Shown one piece after another: positions 35,480 to 47,630 of a stretch of 64,000 bases of DNA (its first letter is position 1; each line of letters starts with the position of its first letter). A model generated the notes under the pieces. That model saw only the letters and a list, made by a program, of their open reading frames with translations, made no database searches and was not told the origin of the DNA. The DNA is taken from NCBI GenBank assembly GCA_963556495.2, contig OY747703.1, positions 56,028,296-56,092,295 on the forward strand, read 5' to 3'. The position numbers and the translations under genes are program-made. The stretch is from Valencia hispanica (Eukaryota > Chordata > Actinopteri > Cyprinodontiformes > Valenciidae).

Positions 35480-36380
35480 GGTTAGCCCCCGCAGGTTGAT
35501 TCCTTTTACACAGACAGCCTTCATCTCGGCACGGCTCACTTTTTGATTTCCCCGCGCTAAATCAAGAGGTGAGCTTTTTGTCTCAGCATGACACAGAAAG
35601 GGAAGGCATCTCTCTTTCACTTGTCAGTCCCTTGATTTGACGAGTTTTGCTATTATGCAACGTAGTAAGATTGATTTAAAATGGGTTTATGAAATTAGGA
35701 GCGTTTATACATGTTGCAGCGATTTTATTAATGCAAACCTCTAAAGTGAGTAGAACACACACAGAGGTGGTCAATTTGCTGCTCTTTGGCGAATTAAAGC
35801 CTGCTGGTGGGGTGGCTGCACGGACGTTTAATGGCACTCCAACATCTTCTGGTGCAATTTGTGCGCACACCGAGGGCACATTTTCTTCTTTTGTTTCACA
35901 TGATGTCAGGGACAGAAAAACATGTTGAGGGAGTGTTACAGCAAAGAGGCATTTGTACCTGGACTGGACCTGGGGGCATCTGGGAAAAGGAGAAAAGGGA
36001 AAGGGGGGGGGGGGTAGAAGGATAGAGGGAGGTAAAGGTGGGAGAGTATTTAAGAGCACTTGAGTGCCGGCCAAGATGTAGTCACCTCTCCCAGTGGACA
36101 ACACCGGGCCCCTCGGCACCGTGGCATGATTTTTCACTTTAGCAGGCAGCACTCAGTGCTCCTTCTTCTGTCCACCCACCTTTTTCTGCTCTTCTCAGTC
36201 TCTGCGTGCTTCAGTGAACCCATCATTCGCCTTCATTCACTGTGGACTACAAGGGCACTCGCCAACACTCACACACAAACACGATTTGACCCATTTGCCC
36301 CTTCACCATGAGTGGTAAATAATTCCATTGTCAGAGCCATTAGCAGGTAACTTAAGGGTTAAGAGAGAAGCAGTGAGATG
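35480..36380. promoter_or_regulatory. candidate conserved noncoding block
   Basis: A long non-repetitive stretch apart from a G-run at 36005-36013. Elements such as GATTTATTAATGCAAACC-like text (35718-35740), GGTGGGAGAGTATTTAAG and CCATTAGCAGGTAACTTAAG are complex. No gene was recognised; a 158-codon minus-strand frame is low-complexity and unconvincing. Confidence 0.22.
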
Positions 36381-36534
36381 GGCAATTAGACAATAAGAAG
36401 ACAAAATGTCAGACTGTTACGGTGTGGCTTATTGTTTCTCTAACCTTACATTAAAGCAAGTCAAACTATATTTTTATTTGTACTCCAACAGATTTGTTGC
36501 TTTCTCTCATGCAGCACCATGCCAAATTATTTAC

Positions 36535-36892
36535 AGTGAAGCCTATTTTTATTAGTTCAAACACCAAATATATCTTGATATGCATTAATACACACAGTGG
36601 AAACCGTCTTAGCTCTACCACGGAACCTAACATCTAACATTCTTATCTCTGCTCTTGGGGTACATCCAATCAGCGGCAATGAAAATAAATTGTTCTCCTG
36701 GATTGGCTGCTTTGCAAAATGCCAGCCAGTAGCATGTGAGCTAGCTTTGCATCTTGGTATTTCAGCTTGTCAAGCTGCATTATCTCGCCAATGTTTTAGA
36801 TATCCACTGAATAAAATCAGCGAATAAGCTGGGGTTACGTCCCACAAAAAAAATCTGGGCATACCACATATAGGTGGAGGTCCACTGTACAT
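36535..36892. mobile_element. Tigger-like MITE, decayed copy
   Basis: The blocks TATTTTTATTAGTTCAAACA, ATGCATTAATAC and the right end GGTCCACTGTA match the complete copy at 41601-41954. The left TIR is degraded (ACAGTGAAGCC). It is followed directly by a Tc1-like remnant. Confidence 0.6.
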
Positions 36893-37400
36893 ACACACAT
36901 TTCAATGAAACTTATCAAGATTTTATGTTACAGAACAACCCAAAGTGTATAACTATGAAATGGAAAGAATATGTTGGATAATTTTTGAAAAATGCTACAA
37001 CTAAAAATCTTTGGGATTTTACCCCAGCGCAGCCAACTCCCTTCAGCCTGCCTGGGAGTAATATGAATGCATCTGTTCTGTACAGAACTCAGATATTTGC
37101 TAAAGAACATGAATGAACAAAAGGATACAGACAAATGAACACAAATAAATGCACATCACCCAGAGTATGGGATAAAACATGGTGGTGGCAGAATGATGCT
37201 GTGCAGATGCTTGTCTTTAGCAGGGACATGGAAACTGCTCAGAGTTGGAGCTATTTACAAGGCTGTCATGGAAGAAAACCTGTAAAGCTGCAAAAGACTG
37301 GAGACAGGCGTGGAGGCTGGTACAAACATGCCCAAGAAAACAAAAAATAAATAAATGCACTATTCCATTGTTTATATGTAAAATAAATATGTAAAACTGC
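36893..37400 (+). repeat. Tc1-like remnant
   Basis: GATTTTATGTTACAGAACAA, then GGATAAAACATGGTGGTGGC and CAGAATGATGCTGTG, then GAAGAAAACCTGTAAAGCTG, are the sense-strand words of the Tc1-like family, with most of the transposase deleted. Confidence 0.6.
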
Positions 37401-38010
37401 ATTATTTTCCATCTACTTTACAATTACCACTACTTTACTTTGGTCTATTGCAATAAAAGCCATTAAAGTTCATGTTTGCGAAGTAACAAAATATCAAAAA
37501 GGTTTATGAAGTATGAACACTGGTTGTCCGGCCAAAATGGAATGATCAACAGACCTGCTTCCCATTACTGTTTAGGGAATCTCGGATGCAATTATGCAAA
37601 GGGTGGAGAGCGTGCAGCCAAAGCTCCTCGTCTGTCTACTTCTACATTCCAACAGCAAAACCAAACAGCTTGGGTTCATGCGTGTGTTGGTGTGCGTGTT
37701 TTCTTTAGGAGGAGGGCCTCCAGTATCGTAGCTTGGTTCAGGTCCGCACCTCATGTGGTGCAACCGCTGCCCTGCAGGTGACATAGCCTTTTAAGGATTG
37801 GTGTCACCAAGCCAGAAACCTCACAAGTGAGACTGAATCTGAATAACAACGCATCATAATTGTGTGTAGGATGTGTGTTTCTTTGCAGAGTGTGTGGTGG
37901 CTCCTCTGCAGACAAGCTGGTCCTCTGAGCCTTTAGCTGAGCCACTGTAAGAGGGATCCTTGTATTTTTCCACAGGCATGTCAGAGGATTACACAGTCCC
38001 TCTGCTGTTT

Positions 38011-38015
38011 CAGTG

Positions 38016-38047
<32 letters not shown>

Positions 38048-38049
38048 AC
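38011..38049. repeat. (AC)n microsatellite
   Basis: AC run with one AA interruption. Confidence 0.95.
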
Positions 38050-38201
38050 GCAGCGTCAAAAAAACATCAAAGCTTCACGGCATAGTGGCCTGCACTGAGC
38101 TGAGGGCACACTTGCCTACTTACTCAGCAGGCTGCTGGCACTAACTCTGAACTGGTCTGCAGGGCTTTGCAGTGACAAGGACAGTCTGTATGAGAGTTAA
38201 G

Positions 38202-38281
38202 TTGTGTGTGTGTGTGTGCGTGCGTGCGTGCGTGTGTGTGTGTGTGCGTGTGTGTGTGCGCGTGCGTGTGTGTGTGTGTGT
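38202..38281. repeat. (TG)n microsatellite with GCGTG variants
   Basis: About 80 bp of TG units mixed with TGCG. It can adopt Z-DNA-like alternation; no gene is nearby. Confidence 0.95.
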
Positions 38282-38699
38282 TATGAGTCAGAGGTAATGT
38301 TTACTTGGTTCATGTAAGTTGAAGTTTTGGCAGGGTGCATTTTGTAAAGATGCAACAGTTTCAGCTAAAACATAAACAAATGTATACAGTTTGTTTGGCT
38401 ATACTGCAGAATTGTCTCATGTTTAATATTTAATTACAAAGACGTGACTCTCTAACATGTAATTCCCATACCTTTATTTATCCAAACAATGGAGCTGAAT
38501 ATTTATTACAATCATTAAAATAAGACATGTTGAGTGCAACCACAAACCTCCTTGTATTTAAATCAGTTTTTATCTAACATACCAACACACGGTAGCACAA
38601 CTGTAACATAGAATAACAATGATTACCCTCAGATGTCGCCTCCTTAGTAAATGATCCACCTGTTTAGAATTTTATCTCACTGTAAATCCAGATGTTCTA

Positions 38700-40190
38700 T
38701 GAAGGCCTCAGAGGTTTGTTGGAGAACATTAAAGAACAACCAGCATCATGAAGACCAAGGAGCCCAGCAGAAGGCCACGGAGGACAACATCCGAAGCTTT
38801 TAACATCTCCCAGAGCTCTGTTCAATCCATCATCCGAACATGGAGAGAGCGTTACAATGCTGTCGCCGTTACTGAACGTTAAATGTGGTGCGTTACTATG
38901 ACTTGATCGAATACACTGCTCATCTTGAACTGCGCTCCGCCTGTGCAGAATGGAGGCTGAATCCGCACTCTGGTGCCACACTGGAGATTGGTATTACCAG
39001 CACCACTTCAGCCATAGTTTTGAAATCAGGGAACCCTTCTCCAATTGAAGTGATCAGAATTCGGCAACACTGTCTGAATGAGAGCTTTTCCGATTGCTTC
39101 AGCAGGAAGAAATCCCCCTGCATGCGCCTTTTTTTGCATCAGTAGTTAGGCTGCAGCGATCTGTCACTGCCAGTCTGAGTCCGATTCAGTCACAGATGCG
39201 CCTCATGCCTCCGTAACTCTGCTCCCGGATAACGAGATACATTGGGTACAGTCTCCAGGTCTGAGATGATGCTCAGATGCTCTCATGGGAATCTTGTGTT
39301 TGATTGATTTTGTATTTCTCGTACTCTCTGCGTAAAGTTGAAAATACCTGCGTGTCTGCAACAATTGGTCAGCGGCGTGAATACTAATCTGTCAAGATGA
39401 CGGACTACAATCAGATTCTTCTGTCACAGTTTTAAATAAACGTCCAAATATGGAAAATATTCAGTTAACACGACCCCTGGACTACAGAATAAAACACACT
39501 TTATATTGTTTAACTGTTACCTTTTGTTACAAAGATGATACTTGAAGTCTAGGATAAACATCTTGCTATCTGTTGATGTGCTATATAGAAAGTTATGTAC
39601 AAGGAGGCTGCCGTTCTCTTTTACTCGTTTCCACTGACTTCTGAAAACTGCTCAGAAAAATCAATTTTATTTGATATATAGCAACTGTTTTTTAGAGTAA
39701 CACAAACAGTTACTCTCCCTGGTAATAGTTACTTTTATCATAGAGTAATTCAGTTACTAACCCAGTTACTTGCTCAGAGTTGGAGCTGGTCAGAGTTGAT
39801 GGGAAGATGGATGGAGCTAAACCCACGACTATCCTGGTGGAGAACTTGTTGGAGGCTGCAGAACACCTGAGACTGCTCTGGATGGTTTAGATCCAATTAT
39901 ATTTAGGTGTTAGAATGGTCTAAGCAAAGTCCAGTCTTAGATGACACTGAGAATCGGTGGGGAAAACCGATGTCCACCCAGTTTCACTAAGATTCAACTT
40001 TTTATTTTTAAAATGTTTCATTCTCCAGAAGCTCTGAGGAGCTGATTACAAAAACACTCTACTTTTACTAGATTAGTATTTGGTGAATAACATTAATTCC
40101 CAATACAACACATTGAACTCTATGGTCACAAAATGTGAAAAAAGTTTGAGGGGTGTGAATACTTTTGCGAACACACCGTAGTAACCCTTC
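38700..40190 (+). repeat. Tc1-like element interrupted by dispersed element
   Basis: The left piece (38700-38870) reads GAAGGCCTCAGAGGTTTG, CATCATGAAGACCAAGGAG and CAATCCATCATCCGAACATG, typical of Tc1-like 5' coding sequence. The right piece (about 39770-40190) reads CAGAGTTGATGGGAAGATGG, GGAGGCTGCAGAACACCTG and, at the end, GTGAAAAAAGTTTGAGGGG then GTGAATACTTTTGCGA, the right terminus. The middle is replaced by 38880-39770. Transposase is not intact. Confidence 0.7.
38930..39480 (+). repeat. unassigned dispersed element, copy 2 (nested)
   Basis: Same family as 34250-34665 but longer, sitting inside the Tc1-like element. It includes TAATCTGTCAAGATGACGGA and AATATTCAGTTAACACGACC near its right end. 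A TTACT-rich stretch (39690-39775) follows before Tc1-like sequence resumes. Confidence 0.6.
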
Positions 40191-40399
40191 GTGACCAAAA
40201 AGCCGACTCGGATCAGCCAAGCATGTAGAAGCTCATCCAGTGCTGGTGATCTATTGAGCATTAATTATTAAAGCACCTGGGTTCTCTGGCTGAAGGGAAG
40301 ATATAGGGTGCATAAATTATCCCTTATCAATATATGGAGTTTAGTGCTAACATGGTTTCTAATTATGCCCGATCTGACCACAGACCGACCTCTTCTCTC

Positions 40400-41000
40400 T
40401 GTTTTTTTGTTTTCCCCTTCTTTCTAAACTCCTCCCCTGCCAGGTGCTGCAGCCCTGCACAAAGGGCAGCCACACAGGAGCAATACAGATGAACGGCTTT
40501 GCACATTAACACACAGCAGAGAGGGCGGCCTCCAGGATCTCTAACCCAAACACCTCCAGCCCTCCAGGTTGATCAATACACTGAAGAAAAGCATTAACAG
40601 CCCATCACATTCTCCCCATCGTTCTCATTATACACTAATCATTTTTTCAATGTTACCCCGATCACCTTTTCCCCTCTTTGCTCTGTGGTGGAGAGGAAAG
40701 TTTATTTCCCAGCGCTCCTTAGAATTCCCAGCAGCCCGTGTGCTCCTGTCTTACTCCGAGCCACAGCCAGACACCCGGTTAGAGGCTTTTACACTCTTTA
40801 GCTGTCTCCTTCCATCCCAACAAGACGCAGACAGGACCTGGACATTAGCTAATCCATACTTATTGTATCTGGGTTCCTCTTACAGCCTTGTAATTCTTAT
40901 GGAGAGACATATTAGCGCGACACATTAGGCTGGCACAGGTCTACGAGGTGAGATGCTGCGCTGACACTAAATCGACTTAGCCGAGGCCTCACGGGACGTT
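40400..41000. promoter_or_regulatory. candidate conserved noncoding block
   Basis: Non-repetitive, balanced-composition sequence including CATTAACACACAGCAGAG, AGACATATTAGCGCGACACATTAGG and CATTAGCTAATCC. It contains frames of about 120 codons on both strands that look like chance. Confidence 0.25.
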
Positions 41001-41600
41001 GTAGGGTACCGCTGCTCGCTGACAACCAGGCCCCGCGTCCGCCCATATTGAGTTTCAGCGACGGCTGTTCGGCTTGTAGTCCTACACGGGGCGGAGAGGG
41101 GGAATGGAAGATGCTCCAGCACGTTGCATTAACTGACAGGAACCTTGCAGACCGCAAGGCCAAGGAGATCAATAGCATCGCGCTGCACCGCAGTGCCAGA
41201 CAGGGGCAGACCCAAACACAGGAGGATTGCATTACACAGAGCTTTAAATCAGGATATGACTGCACTGTTATCATCACAACACAAACATGTTCACTTTGCG
41301 CTCAAATTACAAGAAGTATTTAACTGTCTGATGCTTTATGCATAAAACCACTTCTACAGTTGTGCAAACAGAAATTCACAATCTGTCCCAACATCTGAAA
41401 GAGCCGAACGCCGGTGGGTCCTTTTAATACAGGGTTGCTTCACATTTTCCATGACTTTCCAGACTTTTTCTGTCCTGAATTGAACAGAGCAACTGTAAAA
41501 CGGATAGATGGATGGATGGACAATGGATTGATGGATTGAATTAAAAAAAGATAATTTTGTCTTTTTTAGGGACTACCATGTCTATTAGAAGCTCTTTTGG

Positions 41601-41954
41601 TACAGTGGACCCCTGGCATTCATTGGGGTTGGGGACTACAGCCGTCCGCCAATAGATAAAATCCGCTAATACTTGAGACCCCCTCTAAGTACAATTATAT
41701 CTGCGTATTTTAATAGTTCAAACATCAAATATCACTCAATGTGCATTAATACGCTCAGGGGAAATCCTCTCTACCACAGAAACTAGCTCCAAGGAAAACG
41801 AATGCTGGTCATGAATTGGCTGCGTTGCGTCTATGTATGTCAGCTTCCCAAGCTGCATTTTCTACCAAATATTTTAGATAAACTCTACAAAGAAATCCAC
41901 AAACAGGCGGGTTTTCAGCAAATAATTTGGAGTTACAGGCAGGGGTCCACTGTA
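41601..41954. mobile_element. Tigger-like MITE with perfect TIRs and TA ends
   Basis: TACAGTGGACCCCTG and CAGGGGTCCACTGTA are perfect 15-bp inverted ends; reading them as TA plus CAGTGGACCCCTG gives the TA target duplication expected of the Tc1/mariner-pogo group. Near the left end, GGACTACAGCCGTCCGCCAA and AATCCGCTAATA recall Tigger-type subterminal sequence. The 354-bp element has no transposase. A decayed relative is at 36535. Confidence 0.85.
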
Positions 41955-42510
41955 GCGTGTTTCACTTCCACAGTGTGCGTTTGACCATTTTTTATGGCCA
42001 CCACCTCTTTCCACGCCGGGACCTTCTTCACTGGAAGCCAGAATCGTGATGATGATTTGTTTATGTCTGGTGTTCCTGGACCCGAGCCTCCAGGTGGCCT
42101 TGCATCCCCTCTCTGAACAAACAGAGCGACCGTTGACTTCACTCCCCACCCCGTGTCACCGGGACCTGGCCCAGACATTGTTTGTCCCGCCAAGCCTTTC
42201 AGGGTTCTGCCGCCGGGTCGCGGGTTCGCCGTTTATAAAAGGAAGCTGCCCGGAGAGAGGTAGGGAGTAGACGGCGCAATCATCTCGTTGCGGTCCAGAC
42301 CTCAGAGTCACGGCAAACACGCCCGGCTCAGTTCCCAACAGCAGAACAAACAATGAAGCTGTTGAGCGCCGTTTGACCCCTCGGCTGCCTCCAGGGCCCT
42401 CTACAGTGAGAGGGACAACTCTCATTTCTGGGAACACTGTGTCTGCATTTCCATACTTGGATTAACAACTTGCACAAAAGTTAATGAAGATTTCCTTTCT
42501 CTTTTCCAAA

Positions 42511-42632
<122 letters not shown>

Positions 42633-43763
42633 GAGAAGCAACATAGTGATGAGGAACAATAATGATGAATGGATTTTTCTATCTGGAAGGAGAGGTGCAG
42701 AGTTTAGTGGACCGTGAGGAACAATGAAAATCTAAAGAGGAGAAGTTGAGTGAAAGGGATTGAGTGTGTTGAGGACCAGATGTTCTGGATATGGATCAAA
42801 CATCTGCTGGCCCTACAGGACCTCGGCGAACCTCAATGACCCCCATCTTCTTACCTTTTTACCCAGACATTCCACTCCTCGTCCAGAGGTTCCTAATCTT
42901 TTGTAAAACATGAACAATGATCACACACAGTACGTTCACGTGTTGCGGTATAAATCGAGCTCTCTTTTGTTGAGCTTGTCTCGTTGCACTAGTGTCTGCA
43001 TGAAGAGGCAGCACCAGATGGTGACGGTGTTTATTTTTGCTGTAAATTATCTCCCCTCTGGAACCCATGACAGCAGACAGACCCGGCGACCTGGAACCAT
43101 GCCCCGGGAGACCCGAGCGCGGTACCCCGACGTGCGGTCACAGATTCACGCAGACACATGTATGCAGAAACAACATGGCTGACCCACAGTCATGGATGGG
43201 AACCTTCCTCTCAGTGAACGCCTTCTGCGGTGTCTGTTGCCTTTATCACTGATTTTATTACTGTGCTCCGGAGAGCATCCACTTGACTGACTTAACCAAT
43301 TAGTAAAAAGTGTAATGAAAACAGATGAACTAATAGTATCCTAATTTAACTATTTCAATGAACATTGGCGCAAAATATACTGTAGGTACACATTTTAAAA
43401 TAATATAGGCAACGTTTAAAAATAAACAGGCATTTTCAAACGTGAATTTTTTGCATGTCAAAAATAAGTTGAAAGAGACATACAGTAAGCATTTAAAAAT
43501 TACATTTGAACAAATGTGAGTCGTTCAGTGTGACATTATGAAGTTCCTCCCGTTTCTTGGTTTGTGTTTTGGGAATGCTGTCAGGGATGAACTGTAGTCC
43601 TCTCTGGTTTTCAGAGTTAAAAATGTCACCCCTTTCTGGACTCAAGTTTCCCATGTTTAGTTCCTAGCTTAAAGATTAAATTCAGTTCATGCTATGAATT
43701 TAGGGCAGATGATTCTACAGCAGCCAGGCTCTATAATATATGGAGCCTACAAAAAACAAAGAG

Positions 43764-43842
43764 GGGATGGATGGATGGATGGATGGATGGATGGATGGAT
43801 GGATGGATGGATGGATGGATGGATGGATGGATGGATGGATGG
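43764..43842. repeat. (GGAT)n microsatellite
   Basis: About nineteen GGAT/ATGG units, pure over most of the run. Confidence 0.97.
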
Positions 43843-44089
43843 GAAGTCATAGGTGTTGAGTTAATCCCAAATGTTCAACAAAACATTGGTTTTCTCTACC
43901 TTCCCCACTCACTAAACTCCAGTCTGTACCATGAACTCATTATGGACTGTAGTAAGGAGGGTTGGGGGGGGGGGTTCTTCATTGTAACCAGTCTGGCAGT
44001 GAAATATTGTAGGGAAAGAAGTGGATCGGGGAAAGGTACCAGATAGTAAGAGACACACACACAAACACGCACACACACAGACTTGAGTT

Positions 44090-44310
44090 AATGGTCTTGC
44101 ATCTTCCTGGCAGCATGTCAATAATGGCTCTGATCACATTAAATAAAGAGTCCATTAGCTTATTCTTTCTCTTCCTGTACGCTGCACAGCAGAAGCAGTG
44201 GAGGAAGCTGAAGAGCTCTGCTAATGCAGCCTGTCTGCAGCTTACAGACACCTCTGTTCACTGCTTTGGATCTGCAGCCCAGCGTCTGCTGAAGTGTTTT
44301 CCTTCACTTA
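44090..44310. promoter_or_regulatory. candidate conserved noncoding block
   Basis: Unique sequence with GTCAATAATGGCTCTGATCA, CATTAAATAAAGAGTCCATT, AGCTTATTC and ACGCTGCACAGCAGAAGC. It is separated from the adjacent AC-rich run and called on composition only. Confidence 0.25.
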
Positions 44311-44615
44311 TTCGAGGAGAAAACTTGGACCGTGTAGATTCAGGACAATAGAAGGGAAAACTTTGGAAAAAGAGGGAGGCTTTTTTTGAAATAAGATGTT
44401 CAGGAACAACTTCCTACATGTTGTGTCCTAGGACTGCATGTTGCTGCTCAGAGATAAGACTGATACATGAGGACACGCGGCAACAATACCATAATGTGGC
44501 CAAAGAACAAATTGTGAGCATATGTTAATGCACCTACTCTGTTACGGCCTTCTGCCAAAATGGTAATCAAGACAAAGGAGATGTGATATAAGTGGGAGAG
44601 AAAAGCATTTCTACC

Positions 44616-44616
<1 letters not shown>

Positions 44617-44658
<42 letters not shown>

Positions 44659-44677
44659 ACACACACACACACACACC
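44617..44677. repeat. (AC)n microsatellite
   Basis: About 60 bp of AC with one AG interruption. Confidence 0.97.
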
Positions 44678-46879
44678 GTTTCCCCACCGCCTCGCTGCTC
44701 TCCATCGGCCCAGAGGCCCCTACATCTGTCTCCCAGGCCCACGACAGACCTGACTGCTGCATCCAGACCCGACAGATCACACGGATCATCCTCAATTAAC
44801 GTGAAGCATCAGACAGTCGCTCGCCTCTTCCATCGGTCCTGTTCTTCTCCGAGGCGTCCCCTCTGGCTCCGTCCCAGGTCTGCTGAGTTTTTTACGCATT
44901 TACCACGGTTACGGTTCTTTAGCACAGCTTCGGCGAGGCAGGCCGGCATTAGGGAGACAGTGAATCAATACATACGCTCAAAACCAAATGCTGCTCACAT
45001 GTTAGTGCTGCGATGCCGGTCTTCAAAAGGTTCTGAACTCAAGAGGACGGCCCTCTTCTCTCTGCTGTGCATTGGGGCCTGAAATGGCTTCCATGTGCTG
45101 CCCCATCTGCACCTCTGCTGGACTGGGGCCAAACGATTGTCCTGTCCACTTTCTGGAGCTGCCAGGGGACAGCTTTTCAGCATTAAACGCTGATGACGGA
45201 GATGGATCAGAGCCGAGGACACGTAAAATGACAGCTTTATTTTCAAAAACAGATAATAAAAGACAAGATAGTGGAAAAAAGAAATGGAAATGGTTTACGA
45301 AAGGCCACCTGGAACCCGGCGGGTGCCAGGTTGTGACTCACCCGTCTGTGCTAGAGTCTTCTGCAGCATAATGACCCCTTGACCCCTCCATCTTCACAGT
45401 CTGCAACTGCACTATAAATCTCACTCCAGTCGATTACTGTGCCCTTAGCAACAACTAACACACGGTCATGAATTTTTAAACAAAGCCATGAGTTAAATCA
45501 GGTTGAGAGGTGAAGGCAGGGCATCTTGTGGCCTGTTAGCTGATCAGTGTGTCTGCTGCAGCAGAATCAGCCCTGTGGCCTCTTTACATTCACTTATCCT
45601 GGAGCCAGTCGAATTGTCTTCTGTGGCGGTGATGAGGATAAAATTGGCCCTTTTTGATGAGTTCTGATTAGATAAGAAAAGATGGCAGGAACCACCTCTG
45701 AATGGGTCTGCTCCGGGTTCTCATCAGGACTCTGAGTCCGTGCTTATTGAATCATCTACGTTTCCACATCGGTTCTGTTTTCATGTGGAAACCAGAATTT
45801 GAACAAAAGTTTATATAAGATATTATGTAACGTTAAGTTCCTGAGGATCTCGTTTCCCACCAAACTGTTACTGGTTAAAACCTAAAAGACCTGAAGCTTA
45901 TTTATGGAGCCTGAAACACAGGCCACCATTTTCACTGAGTTTTTCGCATCTTCGGAGAAACAGACGAGTTGGGAAAATTGAACTCTGCTAAACTTTTAAA
46001 CAACCACTTTTATCTTATTACATTTTCTAAAGAAACCGACTCCTTGGTTGAATGTTTTTCTAAAGGTCTTTTAAGGAGTTGGACTCTACTGGCTTTACTT
46101 GTGAATGAACTATAATAAACTAAAGAATTCAGTTCATAACATTAAATTAATTCAGATGGAGTAATTTCTCTCAGAGTGTTTAGCTTTAATGATGATGATT
46201 ATTGCTCACAGCTAATGAAACCCAAAACCGAGTTTCTGTTAGAGCGGTAAAACATTAATTTATCACATTTGTATTTATTTTTCCTGATTAAAGTGTACCA
46301 AATACATACCAATCCGTGACTTTAAAACCCCATTTATGTACTGAACCAGGATTTTAGATGTCACTGTGGAGCTCTATGCACGGCATGCTTAAATTAAATA
46401 TTATATAAAAACCGATTCTGTTTCCAAAAAGATTCTGTTATAAACATTTGTGTATAACTGTCTAAGTCTTTGCCAGAATACTGACAAGCTCAGTAGGCTA
46501 AATCCTCTTGAAGCAGCGACTGGGGCCGCCCCCTTAACGTTTGTTTAAATGATGAACATCTGGAATCACAATGCGCAACGTGCGCTTAGTAGCCGAGGGG
46601 CACAAATACCACGGCCTCGATCTAAGATTACGCTACCTTCCTCGATCGAAAAAGGCAGCAATGTGCCATCGCGCGTACAGTCTGCCGGAAATTTATTAGA
46701 AGAAGAGATCCCCCTATCAAACCCTAGCAGGAAGTGATGTGCCCCGTTATGCCAAATGCAGAAGTTGGTTGTGCATCATAACGCATAGTAAATTATTGGA
46801 ATAGCACACCTCATGTTTACGTTCTGTTGGCTAGAAGTGTGTAGCCATCCAATATCCTTGCCAGCTACCAAGACAAAAA

Positions 46880-47014
46880 AAGAATAATAATTTAGTAGAT
46901 CTTTTGATGAAGTCTAAATTTAGAACCTTGCCTTTTGAGCAAAAATTAGAGATTAAATATGTGGGACATCACCAGCCAGTGGATTTTGACATCGTTCAAC
47001 GACTTTATGAATGA
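46880..47014 (+). pseudogene. fragment of ZMYM1-like (hAT-type) transposase gene
   Basis: The plus-strand frame at 46892 reads L-V-D-L-L-M-K then S-K-F-R-T-L-P-F-E-Q-K-L-E-I-K and continues to H-H-Q-P before a stop at 47012. The R-x-L-P-F-E-x-K-L-E-I-K stretch with a downstream Q-P resembles the N-terminal lead-in of the zinc-finger MYM-type-1-like, hAT-derived transposases abundant in fish. Only this fragment survives, with no TTF zinc finger or catalytic region following. Sequence from 46540 may belong to the same element but is not recognisable. Confidence 0.45.
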
Positions 47015-47343
47015 ATATAGATTTAAAGGGGATTATTTGAAAGAATATACAGGTATTGAAAAGTTTGCCCAGATGAAAGATCTGCATTGGTGAGTGACTC
47101 TTTATTTATAATTTCATTTAAGCTATAAAAAAGGGATTCATTCTTCAATTACATTTATATAAAAATACATTTGTAGTGTGTAGATGTGTGTGTGCTATTT
47201 CATGTGGTTGATTTAATATTGAATCAATATTGAATTAATCACATAAAATAGAAATCAATATCATTGATCAAAGTCAGATTGTATGTATCACAGAAGAAGT
47301 AGTTGGTGCTATTAGGTGTTGAGTTGCTGTGTCCCACCTAACT

Positions 47344-47486
47344 TATAATATATATCTATATATATCTATATATATATATATATATATCTATATCTATATA
47401 TATCTATATCTATATATATCTATATCTATATATATCTATATATATATAGATATAGATATATATATCTATATCTATATATATATCTA

Positions 47487-47551
<65 letters not shown>

Positions 47552-47568
47552 ATATATATATATATATA

Positions 47569-47629
<61 letters not shown>

Positions 47630-47630
47630 G
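47344..47630. repeat. (TA)n/(TATC)n repeat with internal symmetry
   Basis: Nearly 290 bp of TA units with scattered TATC. In the middle (47447-47462) the phase flips to GATA units before TATC resumes, making long self-complementary arms. Frames over it are artefacts. Confidence 0.95.

Noticed and set aside
35676..36152. 158-codon minus-strand frame
   Set aside because: Pro/Leu/Phe low-complexity segment over a CT-rich tract, without homology or exon signals.
43771..44046. Frame with repeated Met-Asp-Gly-Trp
   Set aside because: Translation of the GGAT microsatellite with a chance extension.
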